Source: a virus
Length of the DNA stretch: 64,000 nt
IMG/VR virus record: IMGVR_UViG_3300042295_001596
Span: 62,001-126,000 of that record
Strand: one strand, 5' to 3'
Shown: one piece after another, positions 9,225 through 17,012 of the stretch
Position numbering within the stretch: the first letter of the stretch is position 1
Layout: each line of letters begins with the position of its first letter
The notes under the pieces: generated by a model
Seen by the model: the letters and a program-made list of their open reading frames with translations, nothing else
Told to the model about the DNA's origin: nothing
The model's database searches: none
Position numbers and translations under genes: made by a program

Positions 9225-10598
9225 TTATTGCGGAACAACTAATATAGTTTTAATAGCACTAGTATCCACTTTACCAGCCGAAGTTTGACACCAAGTGGTG
9301 CTGCTGGTGATTTCTCTCACTGGACTTGATCGATTGGTAATAGTGTTGTCTCCCAACTGACCACACAAATTGCCTCCCCAAGTCCAAAGTGTACCATCTG
9401 TTTTTAATGCACTGTTATTGACACAACCAGCCGAAGTTTGACACCAAGTGGTGCTGCTGGTGATTTCTCTCACTGGACTTGAGCGACCAGTTGTTGTGTT
9501 GTCTCCCAACTGACCACACCCGTTAGAGCCCCAACTCCAAAGAGCGCCATCTGTTTTTATTGCAGACGCGTGCCGATATCCAACTGATGTTTGACACCAA
9601 GTAGTGCTGCTGCTGGCTTCTCTCACTGGACTTGACCGGTTTGTTGTTGTGTTGTCTCCCAACTGCAAACCTCCTCCCCAACTCCAAAGTGTGCCGTCTT
9701 TTTTTATAGCACTAGTGCTTATACCACCAGCTGAAGTTTGACACCAAGTGGTGCTGCTGGTGATTTCTCTTACAGGACTTGACTTACTTGTAGCAGTGTT
9801 GTCTCCCAATCGACCATAGCCGCCGGAGCCCCAACTCCAAAGTGTGCCATCTGTTTTTACTGCACTGGCAGTATAATTACTGGATGCTGTTTGACACCAA
9901 GTGGTGCTGCTGGTGATTTCTCTTACTGGGCTTGAGCGATTGGTAATAGTGTTGTCTCCCAACTGACCAGAGGCATTGCTGCCCCAACTCCAAAGTGAAC
10001 CATCTGTTTTTATTGCATGTGTACTTCTGTTATCAGACGTAGTTTGACACCAAGTGGTGCTGCTGGTGATTTCTCTTACAGGACTTGACTTACTTGTAGC
10101 AGTGTTGTCTCCCAATCGACCGTAGTTGCCTCTGCCCCAACTCCAAAGTGTGCCATCTGTTTTTAATGCACTGGTATGATAAAAGCCAGCTGAAGTTTGA
10201 CACCAAGTGGTGCTGCTGGTGATTTCTCTTACTGGGCTTGAGCGATTGGTAATAGTGTTGTCTCCCAATCGACCGTTGTTGTTGCCGCCCCAACTCCAAA
10301 GAGCTCCTCCCACTGTAGGAGTGAAATTCCTGCCATCAAAACCAATCCAACAGCCATTGAGGCTCACTACGGGCACAAGTGCATCGCACAAAAAAACAAC
10401 ATGCCCATTTGGTAACCCAGTTGAACAACTGCAACCAAATAAGGTATCTATGCTGATGAAACTACTCCGATTACTGTCAACAGCGTCTTGTGATGCTGCT
10501 GCTAACACCACATCCATACTGCATGTGAGTGTGCCACTTGAGCATATTTCGCTCACCACAGAGTTGAGAAGTGTTGCACAGCAGAGGTTATTGGCCAT
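9225..10598 (-). CDS. RCC1-repeat beta-propeller fibre protein 4
   Basis: A 457-aa paralogue with a more diverged N-terminal module containing GLPNGHVVFLCDALVPVVS. The seven blade faces are GNNNG, RGNYG, SNASG, SGGYG, a shortened GGGLQLG, SNGCG and GNLCG. Blade 5 lacks two residues in the loop between WGG and LQLG, an internal deletion that keeps the frame. Blades 2 and 4 share the unusual ATSKSS linker, which looks like a two-blade duplication. The ATG at 10598 has an AGGAAG site upstream. Co-transcribed with the neighbouring propeller genes. Confidence 0.8.
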   Translation of the reverse strand: MANNLCCATLLNSVVSEICSSGTLTCSMDVVLAAASQDAVDSNRSSFISIDTLFGCSCSTGLPNGHVVFLCDALVPVVSLNGCWIGFDGRNFTPTVGGALWSWGGNNNGRLGDNTITNRSSPVREITSSTTWCQTSAGFYHTSALKTDGTLWSWGRGNYGRLGDNTATSKSSPVREITSSTTWCQTTSDNRSTHAIKTDGSLWSWGSNASGQLGDNTITNRSSPVREITSSTTWCQTASSNYTASAVKTDGTLWSWGSGGYGRLGDNTATSKSSPVREITSSTTWCQTSAGGISTSAIKKDGTLWSWGGGLQLGDNTTTNRSSPVREASSSTTWCQTSVGYRHASAIKTDGALWSWGSNGCGQLGDNTTTGRSSPVREITSSTTWCQTSAGCVNNSALKTDGTLWTWGGNLCGQLGDNTITNRSSPVREITSSTTWCQTSAGKVDTSAIKTILVVPQ

Positions 10599-10609
10599 CT
10601 TGCGCTTCC

Positions 10610-11260
10610 TTAACCACCACTCACTAGATTGGGCACGTTGCCTACCACTAACACTTCCAACTCCTCTATAGTGGTTGAGGCAGTGATTTCATCATCTTTG
10701 AGTTTTTCCCAGTCAAATGTGGCTTGAATATGCGCTGCACCAGCAGCGACGCATTGGCCTAATTCATCTTTTGTGAGAGTGAGCCAAGTTTCCGGAAACT
10801 TCCAATTCACTGTTTCATCAGTTGCCATAAGAGAGTATTTTTGCACAAAAATGTTCCTACCTTCTCTGCTAGTGTCAATAGTAACTTTTTTACCTTGTAT
10901 CACAGTGTGTGTGCCACCCACTTCAGCAGTGTAGCGATTGGCTTGTGCCTCGTCTCGCAACTGAGCTTGTATCTCCCAAATTTGCTTGTATTTGATCTCA
11001 AATGTACCAACGGCAATTGCAGGATTAGTGAAATCCCAGAACGGACCATAATAGGTTTGTGTTCGAGAGTTATGATCGGGTATCACCAGCTGTGCTGTGG
11101 TCAAATAGGTGGCATCGTCTATCACAATAGGAACGGTTTCAGGGTCATTGCGCGGCAGCAATGCTGAAATCTTAAGGCGGTCCAGACCGCCTTCAAACAT
11201 TGGCCTATTCCAACTCATTGGACCTACCAACACTCTTTCGTTATGTACTAACACATACAT
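10610..11260 (-). CDS. DUF4376-like tail-fibre-associated protein
   Basis: A 216-aa protein lying between two propeller genes. The C-terminal half fits the DUF4376 pattern of phage fibre-assembly proteins: AEVGGTHTVIQGKKVTIDT, a REGRNIFVQKYSLMA helix, an ETWLTLTKDELGQCV segment and GAAHIQATFDWEKL. The N-terminal half (PMFEGGLDRLKISALLP) has no match I recognise. The ATG at 11260 has an AAGGAA site at good spacing. Position suggests an assembly, connector or chaperone role for the surrounding propeller fibres; this is inference. The Gly-Gly tail is unremarkable. Confidence 0.6.
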   Translation of the reverse strand: MYVLVHNERVLVGPMSWNRPMFEGGLDRLKISALLPRNDPETVPIVIDDATYLTTAQLVIPDHNSRTQTYYGPFWDFTNPAIAVGTFEIKYKQIWEIQAQLRDEAQANRYTAEVGGTHTVIQGKKVTIDTSREGRNIFVQKYSLMATDETVNWKFPETWLTLTKDELGQCVAAGAAHIQATFDWEKLKDDEITASTTIEELEVLVVGNVPNLVSGG

Positions 11261-11277
11261 ATTTTATTCCTTTTATC

Positions 11278-12597
11278 TTAAATTGTTTGCCGGGCTACAG
11301 TAAACAGGCCCTGTCCTATGCTAACTTCACTCCAGGAGCTTGAACTGGATATTTCACGTATAGGCAATAAACTTCTGATTGTAGAGTTGTTACCAAGTTG
11401 GCCACAATTGTTATTACCCCACATCCATAAAGTGCTTGCGGTTGTTAAAGCGCCACTTCTGCCAAAGCCGGCAGTGACTTGGCACCAATTGGTTGCACTT
11501 GTTGCTTCCTGAATTGGTGAGCTCCTGGATACAGTAGAGTTGTCTCCTAAAGCACCACAAGCGTTGCAACCCCATGCCCATAGTGTGTTAGTTGTTTTTA
11601 AGGCAATAGAGTGAGCAAACCCAGCGGAAGTTTGACACCAAGTGGTGGAGCTACTTATCTCTTGAACGGGACTTGATACATTGCTAGTGCTATTATTGCC
11701 AAATTTGCCACACTCGTTTGACCCCCATCCCCATAAAGTACCACTTGTTTTGAGTGCTAGGGTACCGTAGAGGCCGGCAGAAACTTGACACCAATTGGTT
11801 GAACTGGAAATTTCTCGCACAGGACTAGACCTATTAGACAGATTGCATGTGCCCAGTTGCCCAGTCCCATTATTTCCCCAACCCCAAAGGGTTCCATCTG
11901 TTTTTAGTGCAGCAGTATGCGAATATCCAGGTGAGGTTTGGCACCAAGTGGCACTGCTGCTGATTTCACGCACTGGGCTAGATTTGTTAACTATAGTGTT
12001 ATCACCCACTTGGCCATATGTGTTCTTTCCCCATGCCCACAAACTGCCATCACTTTTAACACCAGACATTGTGTAAAAAGACGTACCTATTTGACACCAA
12101 GTTGTGCTGCTGGTGATTTCTCTTACAGGACTTGACTTACTGGTAACAGTGTTGTCTCCCAACTGACCACATACGTTATTGCCCCAAAGCCATAAGGAAC
12201 TATCCTGTTTTAACCCCATTGAATTTACCGAACCAGCTCTGAGTTGCAGCCAGTTGCAGGAGCTTGTAATCTCTCTGACAGGACTTGATTGATTGGTTGT
12301 ATTACTTGTGCCCAATTGTCCACAACTGTTTGACCCCCACGCCCAACCTGTGTTAGACTGTGATACAATAGGAATCCAAAATACAGAATTACTGAAAACT
12401 ACTCTTTGAGCGTCTTCAACCAAATACAATTTACCATTGCTGGCTGATGCAGTAGGTAATAATTGAGAACAGGCTACAACAAACATAGCGCCTGTTCTCA
12501 GTTGTTGAATAGCCCGTGTATATGTGAGCAAATCTAGATTGTCGTTGCCTGCTGCGATTTTTTGGCTAAGGGCAAATTCAATTTGATTTAAGTTCAT
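11278..12597 (-). CDS. RCC1-repeat beta-propeller fibre protein 5
   Basis: A 439-aa paralogue more diverged from proteins 1-4. N-terminal module with FVVACSQLLPTASASNGKLY. Seven blades with faces SNSCG, NNVCG, KNTYG, NNGTG, SNECG, CNACG and NNNCG; linkers vary (NQSS, NKSS, NRSS, NVSS) and the last blade has RSLLPIREISS. Blade 2 retains the exact TVTSKSSPVREITSSTTWCQ type of the other genes, as if recently exchanged. The ATG at 12597 overlaps the upstream stop (ATGA). Confidence 0.8.
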   Translation of the reverse strand: MNLNQIEFALSQKIAAGNDNLDLLTYTRAIQQLRTGAMFVVACSQLLPTASASNGKLYLVEDAQRVVFSNSVFWIPIVSQSNTGWAWGSNSCGQLGTSNTTNQSSPVREITSSCNWLQLRAGSVNSMGLKQDSSLWLWGNNVCGQLGDNTVTSKSSPVREITSSTTWCQIGTSFYTMSGVKSDGSLWAWGKNTYGQVGDNTIVNKSSPVREISSSATWCQTSPGYSHTAALKTDGTLWGWGNNGTGQLGTCNLSNRSSPVREISSSTNWCQVSAGLYGTLALKTSGTLWGWGSNECGKFGNNSTSNVSSPVQEISSSTTWCQTSAGFAHSIALKTTNTLWAWGCNACGALGDNSTVSRSSPIQEATSATNWCQVTAGFGRSGALTTASTLWMWGNNNCGQLGNNSTIRSLLPIREISSSSSWSEVSIGQGLFTVARQTI

Positions 12598-13943
12598 AGT
12601 GCTACAAATCCTGAAATTTTACCTTGAATGGCCATTGTTTGCCTTGTACTGCTAGTTACACAACTCCACGACGTGGCTGATGTTATCTCTCTCACAGGAC
12701 TGGAAACTGATGTAACTGTGTTGTTCCCCAACGCGCCACATGATGCATTTCCCCAGGTCCACAATGTGCCATCTGTTTTTAACGCCGCGGTATGCGCGCA
12801 TCCACCAGATACTTGACACCAAGTTGTTGATGATGAAATTTCTTGTATAGGACTGCTCCGGCTGGTTGCAGTATTATTTCCCAGCTCTCCACATGTATTT
12901 AAACCCCATGCCCACAGAGTGCCATCGGTTTTTATAGCATTTGAATGATACTTGCCAGGCCCAAATGTGCACCAATTTGTAGAGCTGGAAACTTCTCGAA
13001 CTGGGCTGCTGGCATTTGAGGTAGAGTTGTTACCGAGAACGCCATATCCACCTGAGCCCCAGCTCCAAAGTGTATTGTCTTTTTTCAACGCAACTGCTAG
13101 GTTGTAACCGTTTTGTATTCTGCACCAGGAGGTTCCGCTTGTTATTTCTCGCACTGGTGAACTGAAGTTAGTTGTGTTGTTGGTTCCCAGTACTCCACAT
13201 GTGTTGACTCCCCAGGTCCACAGACTGCCATCAGACTTGACAGCAGCAGAGTGTCGCAGCCCTCCACTGCTGATTGAACACCAATTTGTACTTGATGATA
13301 CCTCGCGGATTGGAGAACTGCGGGTTGTTTTGGTGCCATCGCCCAAATTACCGCAAAAGTTGTCGCCCCATGCCCACAGTGTGCTATCACATTTTAAAGC
13401 CAAAAGATGGAACGCAAATGACCCTACACTTGTCCAGGTTGAAGAACTACTTATTTCACGAACTGGACTACTTTGGTTAGCTGTTGCATTATTGCCCAGT
13501 GCACCACAATTGTTGTAACCCCAAGTCCATAGTGAAAGGTCTGATTTTATTCCTGCTGATGTTGTATTGCTAGTGACAGTAACCCAATTGCAGCTTGAGC
13601 TTATTTCTCGAACAGGTGAACTCTGGGAAGTTGTTGTATTATTGCCCAAACCTCCACAGAGGTTCCAACCCCACCCAAACACACATGCGCCTGTCCAATT
13701 TGTATTGAAGTCATTGGTCCATTGGGTGCCATCACTGTAGCGATAGTCGCCAATGTCCGTTATCCAAATAAACCTGCCTGTATTGTCACATGCTGTTGGC
13801 AATGCTGCACAATTTGCTACACAATAGATCCCATTCAAAGCCGCTTGAATACCTGCCAACTGAGCAGTTTGCAGAACATCTTGATTGGCCAAGACAATGC
13901 ATGCGTTGGCTTGTGTGATGAGTTTGCCAGCAGCCACAGACAT
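12594..13943 (-). CDS. RCC1-repeat beta-propeller fibre protein 6 (first translated)
   Basis: A 449-aa paralogue, first of the six in transcription order. The N-terminal module contains YCVANCAALPTACDNTGRFI and YRYSDGTQWTNDF, which closely resemble connector modules of T4-like fibres. Seven blades with faces WNLCG, YNNCG, DNFCG, VNTCG, SGGYG, LNTCG and NASCG. Blade sequences are the most diverse of the set. The start at 13943 lies 4 bases after the stop of the small fibre gene, downstream of a perfect late-promoter match at 14239-14246. Confidence 0.8.
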   Translation of the reverse strand: MSVAAGKLITQANACIVLANQDVLQTAQLAGIQAALNGIYCVANCAALPTACDNTGRFIWITDIGDYRYSDGTQWTNDFNTNWTGACVFGWGWNLCGGLGNNTTTSQSSPVREISSSCNWVTVTSNTTSAGIKSDLSLWTWGYNNCGALGNNATANQSSPVREISSSSTWTSVGSFAFHLLALKCDSTLWAWGDNFCGNLGDGTKTTRSSPIREVSSSTNWCSISSGGLRHSAAVKSDGSLWTWGVNTCGVLGTNNTTNFSSPVREITSGTSWCRIQNGYNLAVALKKDNTLWSWGSGGYGVLGNNSTSNASSPVREVSSSTNWCTFGPGKYHSNAIKTDGTLWAWGLNTCGELGNNTATSRSSPIQEISSSTTWCQVSGGCAHTAALKTDGTLWTWGNASCGALGNNTVTSVSSPVREITSATSWSCVTSSTRQTMAIQGKISGFVAL

Positions 13944-13947
13944 GTGA

Positions 13948-14205
13948 TTAAGTCAGTGCCAACAAAGCTAGTGTTCGAGCAGTGTTGTCTTGGCCACCAA
14001 AACTGCCCCAAACTGTGCCGTCGTAGCCTTCAAAACTGGCTTGCGTAGTATTGTAACGGATTTGTCCTGTTGCTGCTGTTGGTCTTTCACCATCTGTGCC
14101 CACAGGCAATTTTAGTGCAGATGTGCCGCTGAAATTGGCATACCCAGTAATAGTCAAATTTTGGTTATCGGCGATGACTGTAACGCCTGATATTTTTATG
14201 GCCAT
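13948..14205 (-). CDS. Small tail-fibre module protein
   Basis: An 85-aa protein made of one fibre repeat: ALKLPVGTDGERPTAATGQI, then RYNTTQASFEGYDGTVWGSF. This LP.G....RP....G.IRYN....FEGY...W pattern is common in phage fibres, normally repeated inside long proteins; here it stands alone. The ATG at 14205 has an AGGAG site and sits about 34 bases from the T4-type late promoter. It heads the propeller transcript and could be the virion-proximal adaptor, which is inference. Confidence 0.7.
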   Translation of the reverse strand: MAIKISGVTVIADNQNLTITGYANFSGTSALKLPVGTDGERPTAATGQIRYNTTQASFEGYDGTVWGSFGGQDNTARTLALLALT

Positions 14206-14238
14206 CTTCGCGCTCCTTTTAGAGTACTCGGTTGCACT

Positions 14239-14246
14239 TATTTATA
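14239..14246 (-). promoter_or_regulatory. T4-type late promoter, perfect TATAAATA
   Basis: On the minus strand the octamer is TATAAATA, the exact T4 late-promoter -10 element, placed 34 bases upstream of the fibre gene at 14205 and so upstream of all six propeller genes. Spacing allows a leader of about 25 bases with the AGGAG site. No -35 is expected for gp55-type late promoters. Confidence 0.6.
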
Positions 14247-14264
14247 GAGACGTGAGAACATTAC

Positions 14265-14810
14265 TTAACTTTGATTTAGTCCCAAGTGTTTTTTCAATAC
14301 TTCAATACTTTCGGCCTGCTCTTGCAATGCCTTCAACAACAGCGGTATCAACTGAATATATGCCACAGTTTTCCCTGACGCGGTTGTACTCACAAGAGAT
14401 GGTATAACTTGCTCTACTTCTTGAGCCAATAAACCAAAACTGTGTTTGCTGGCATGCTTCCAGTCAAAACTAACGGGATTGAGTTCCTTGAGAATAGCCC
14501 AACTGTCGGTAATTGTTGAGATGTTTGTTTTGAACGCAGCATCACTGATGCTGTTGAAGTCAACAGCAGCCACTTCACCAGTGCCAGGATTATAGGTGAA
14601 TGCTGTTGCAGTGCTGCGTATCCTAGGAGTAGTGCTAGAGCCAGCAGTGTCCACAAAAACCGGATAAAATGTTGAATTTGTTGTGGTATTTGTAGCAGTA
14701 ATTGAGGTTGAGCTGCCGGCTGTTCCGCTCCATCCACTAGTGCCAGAAAATCCACTTGTGCCCGCACCGCTAAATCCGCTCCATCCACTTGTTCCGCTCC
14801 AGCTTTTGAA
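14265..14810 (-). pseudogene. Tail-fibre C-terminal remnant with S74 chaperone domain
   Basis: In frame on the minus strand are G-X-S collagen-like repeats (SGTSGWSGFSG and similar), then [20 protein letters not shown] and a Peptidase_S74/intramolecular-chaperone region (DAAFKTNISTITDSWAILKE, PVSFDWKHASKHSFGLLAQE, GKTVAYIQLIPLLLKALQEQ). It is paralogous to the end of the giant GPT fibre at 45515-49474. The 5' part of the fibre gene is absent: reading upstream, the frame enters a decayed glycosyltransferase and reaches a TGA at 14862-14864. The only in-frame start I see is a GTG at 14654, with no usual fibre N-terminus. The domain could still be made from an internal start, so decay is probable rather than proven. 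Confidence 0.7.
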
Positions 14811-15239
14811 TACACAGCTTATTCCTGCTCGGGGGTTGATTTCAAATGGTTGATTGAGAGCTCAAATTCAAAAATTTCTCTCTTGAGGCAGAAACACAAC
14901 ATCATTGTTGAGCAAAATTATGCGTTGACCTTTGGCTAGCTTGATAGCTAGATTGTTGGCACCACTTTATCCCAAGGGTTGATCACTCCATACAATTTGA
15001 CAGTGATCAGCCATGCCAACACTGACAAATTGCTGTTGTAGATCTTGTAGATAGTCACATTTGTTGTCTGTGCAACCATTGGCGCTGACTATCAATTCAA
15101 CGTCAGTCATTTTGTTATGAGAGCAAAGGCTTGTAGTGCAAGGTTCTAACAAGTCATTGCAGTGGTTGTAGGTTGGTATGATAATAGAGTATTTGAATTG
15201 TAGAGTCACAACAAAATTATACAAACTTTTTGATAGCAC
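14811..15239 (-). pseudogene. Decayed GT2 glycosyltransferase fused to a fibre end
   Basis: Minus-strand reading gives YSIIIPTYNHCNDLLEPC, then VELIVSANGCTDN and IVWSDQPLG, collinear with the N-terminal part of the intact GT2-FkbM protein at 49526-50992 (YSIVIPTYNHCEDLLKPC ... IVWNDAPLG). The homology then continues without a gap through three in-frame stops: TAA at 14967-14969 and TGA at 14868-14870 and 14862-14864. It runs on as NQPFEINPRAGISC against VLPFETNVRCGISC in the intact copy. Just after GISCVFK the sequence switches to SWSGTSGWSG fibre repeats. The original ATG also seems lost, since KYSIII follows a run without a good start. This is a pseudogene produced by an internal deletion or recombination. 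Confidence 0.85.
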
Positions 15240-15258
15240 TACAATTTAGAGATTGAAA

Positions 15259-15762
15259 CTACACGTTCATCTCCGGAAGGAATCCCGGAGGATAAGGATT
15301 CACTGATTCCACAGGAACAATGTGTAAACTAGGCCAAATAATATTGAAAGGATCTTGTTGTGTTTGAGGTATATCAGCTAGTTCTTGAATATAGCGTTCG
15401 AGAGTGAGGATATCATCAATTGGAGTGAGACCCAATCTTAAGTATCGATTACAGCGTTCAACTCTCCATGCAACCGACTGAATAAGTATATCTCTCTGTT
15501 GTCGCACATCTTTCCATTTTGTCTGCTTCAGCATTTCAAGTTCTTCCAGGGTATATTCGGTCACTATCCACGCACCTGTGATATCATTCCACAACAATTT
15601 CTCATTGTCCTGTAGTTGAGGAGGATCACTTACAGGCACATATCCAGCATCATCAATTTCTTCTGGAGTGAAAGTGCTAGGATCAGTTCGTGTTCTACCA
15701 TCTAATAGTCTTATCCTGAATGGCAACGACTGAGGCCATTGGTTTTTATAGGAATACAGCAT
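15259..15762 (-). CDS. Tail-assembly-chaperone-like protein
   Basis: A 167-aa protein. The C-terminal part (KWKDVRQQRDILIQSVAWRV, then LTLERYIQELADIPQTQQDP and NIIWP) follows the pattern of Phage_tail_APC / DUF4376-neighbour domains, with the W.....R..L....D....R..L..IP...P....WP skeleton typical of fibre-assembly proteins. I chose the ATG at 15762 because it has a perfect AAGGAGA site 6 bases upstream; the frame is open further upstream but overlaps the previous gene. Probably helps assemble or attach fibres encoded around it. Confidence 0.65.
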   Translation of the reverse strand: MLYSYKNQWPQSLPFRIRLLDGRTRTDPSTFTPEEIDDAGYVPVSDPPQLQDNEKLLWNDITGAWIVTEYTLEELEMLKQTKWKDVRQQRDILIQSVAWRVERCNRYLRLGLTPIDDILTLERYIQELADIPQTQQDPFNIIWPSLHIVPVESVNPYPPGFLPEMNV

Positions 15763-15763
15763 A

Positions 15764-16054
15764 TTATGTCTCCTTAAGTTCCTGAGAATCTTGGCATAGT
15801 AGTATTGATGAGACCTCCGAGATAGAGTTTTTGTTGTTGTTATCAAGTGAGATACTATAAGCACTATTTTGCAATAGTGAATGATTGCAATAGTAATTGA
15901 CTGCGACAGTAGTGATTGTCTTGACAAATATCATCTTGTAATCTACCACTTGCCCAATGGGCATTTGGCGAAATGGAACTTCCATTTCGCTAGCATGATG
16001 CATCCGCATTCCTGGCAAGTCTTCATTATAGTAAATCTCGAACATGATTGGCAT
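15764..16054 (-). CDS. Hypothetical protein
   Basis: A 96-aa reading frame starting MPIMFEIYYNEDLPGMRMHH, with a GGAAGGAT ribosome-binding site and a stop 1 base before the next gene's start (TAATATG), so it fits the operon. The second half is polar and Asn/Ser rich (SLDNNNKNSISEVSS). A 7-bp inverted repeat lies within it near 15861-15878. I recognise no family; the placement among fibre genes suggests a small virion or assembly protein. Confidence 0.5.
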   Translation of the reverse strand: MPIMFEIYYNEDLPGMRMHHASEMEVPFRQMPIGQVVDYKMIFVKTITTVAVNYYCNHSLLQNSAYSISLDNNNKNSISEVSSILLCQDSQELKET

Positions 16055-16117
16055 GAATCCTTCCGTTCATGGTATTTTGAAGGGTCATCCAGCAGCTTGA
16101 GGTTTGTCAACAACATC

Positions 16118-16993
16118 TTATAGATTCCCAGTCTGGGTTGTCGGGAACAGTCTAGTGGTTCCTGGCCATATTATGCGAACGGCCCCATTCCCGCCACTAA
16201 CGCTACCGCCGCCGTCACTCTGAAGCCCACCGCCGCCATACAATGCACCCACACCTGTACCTGTGTAACCCTTGCCATTTTCGCCACCACTGCCGCCGCC
16301 GCCGCCTGCACTGCTACTCGCTCCCCCATTACCCCCTGCTGTTCCATTTGCTCCTTGTCCCAGTATTCCTACGCCGCCCCCAGCTGTTGCATAATAAGAG
16401 CTACCTCCACCGCCGCCACCGCCGGAACCAGCGTTGCCAGGTCCTGATGCGCCACTTGTAACGCCCGCAGCACCACCATTACCTGTGTAGCCACCTGCGC
16501 CACCACCACCAGAATACGCGCCAGTATTTGAAGCACCACCATTACCTCCGCCGTCTCCAACATAAGTTCCACCTGCACCTGCATAAGTTCCACCTCCACC
16601 TTGTACGGTTAAAGCGGATATGAAATAGCTAGCAGCACCATTTGCACCAGCACCGCCACCTGCACCAACAACCACAGTATATAATGTGCCTGGCGTAACA
16701 CTGATGTTATTTTTATAACCCAAACCACCGCCACCGCCACCTAGATATGTGGTCGCTGTGGCACCTTTTCCGCCCCCTCCCCCAACGCATACTACACTCA
16801 CGCTATTTACTCCCGCAGGGCATGTCCATGTGTATGTACCGGGAGTGGTATATGCCTGTTGTCCAAGGGAAAGAATTACGGGTGGCCAACGATTATGCTT
16901 TACTGCCAAAAAATTTTCTCTCAAAGACCATACTCCTGAAGCTACTGAAGTAGTTGGATCATTTGGTTTGCCTATGATATTGCCTTTGCCCAT
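16118..16993 (-). CDS. Glycine-rich tail-fibre adhesin (GRM type)
   Basis: A 291-aa protein. The N-terminal segment NDPTTSVASGVWSLREN is the virion-proximal signature seen in T4-like fibre or adhesin proteins. Residues about 45-75 (YTTPGTYTWTCPAGVNSVSV, then VCVGGGGGKG) lead into a long glycine-rich block of runs of 3-8 glycines, ending GGNGAVRIIWPG. This matches glycine-rich phage tip proteins, which pack as polyglycine-II helices in S16 gp38-type adhesins. The terminal RIIW strand is the usual closing strand. A host-range determinant at the fibre tip is the most likely role. Confidence 0.75.
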   Translation of the reverse strand: MGKGNIIGKPNDPTTSVASGVWSLRENFLAVKHNRWPPVILSLGQQAYTTPGTYTWTCPAGVNSVSVVCVGGGGGKGATATTYLGGGGGGLGYKNNISVTPGTLYTVVVGAGGGAGANGAASYFISALTVQGGGGTYAGAGGTYVGDGGGNGGASNTGAYSGGGGAGGYTGNGGAAGVTSGASGPGNAGSGGGGGGGSSYYATAGGGVGILGQGANGTAGGNGGASSSAGGGGGSGGENGKGYTGTGVGALYGGGGLQSDGGGSVSGGNGAVRIIWPGTTRLFPTTQTGNL

Positions 16994-17012
16994 TTATACG
17001 GTCTTTTATCTG

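Larger units (their letters stand above)
5159..13943 (-). repeat. Tandem array of about 42 RCC1 blade repeats (153 bp unit) across six genes
   Basis: Six genes each carry seven copies of a 51-residue (153 bp) unit, interrupted only by gene ends and one non-repeat gene at 10610-11260. Long stretches of the unit are almost identical at the DNA level between and within genes, notably the segment coding for the strand SSPVREITSSTTWCQ. The four rightward genes in transcription order differ more; the genes at 5159-10598 are closest to each other. Such a block should be a hot spot for in-frame recombination between blades and between genes. Confidence 0.85.

Noticed and set aside
6466-10299. Additional minus-strand frames of 60-135 codons in the RCC1 block
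   Set aside because: They read repeated DNA in another frame and show the same repeat periodicity without RCC1 pattern or starts.
5159-13943. CRISPR-like repeat array
   Set aside because: The repeats are 153 bp, coding, and contiguous without unique spacers of 30-40 bp. No cas gene is present.
5159-13943. Diversity-generating retroelement
   Set aside because: Variable codons in conserved repeats are suggestive, but no reverse transcriptase, Avd gene or template repeat with adenine-biased change is visible in the window.
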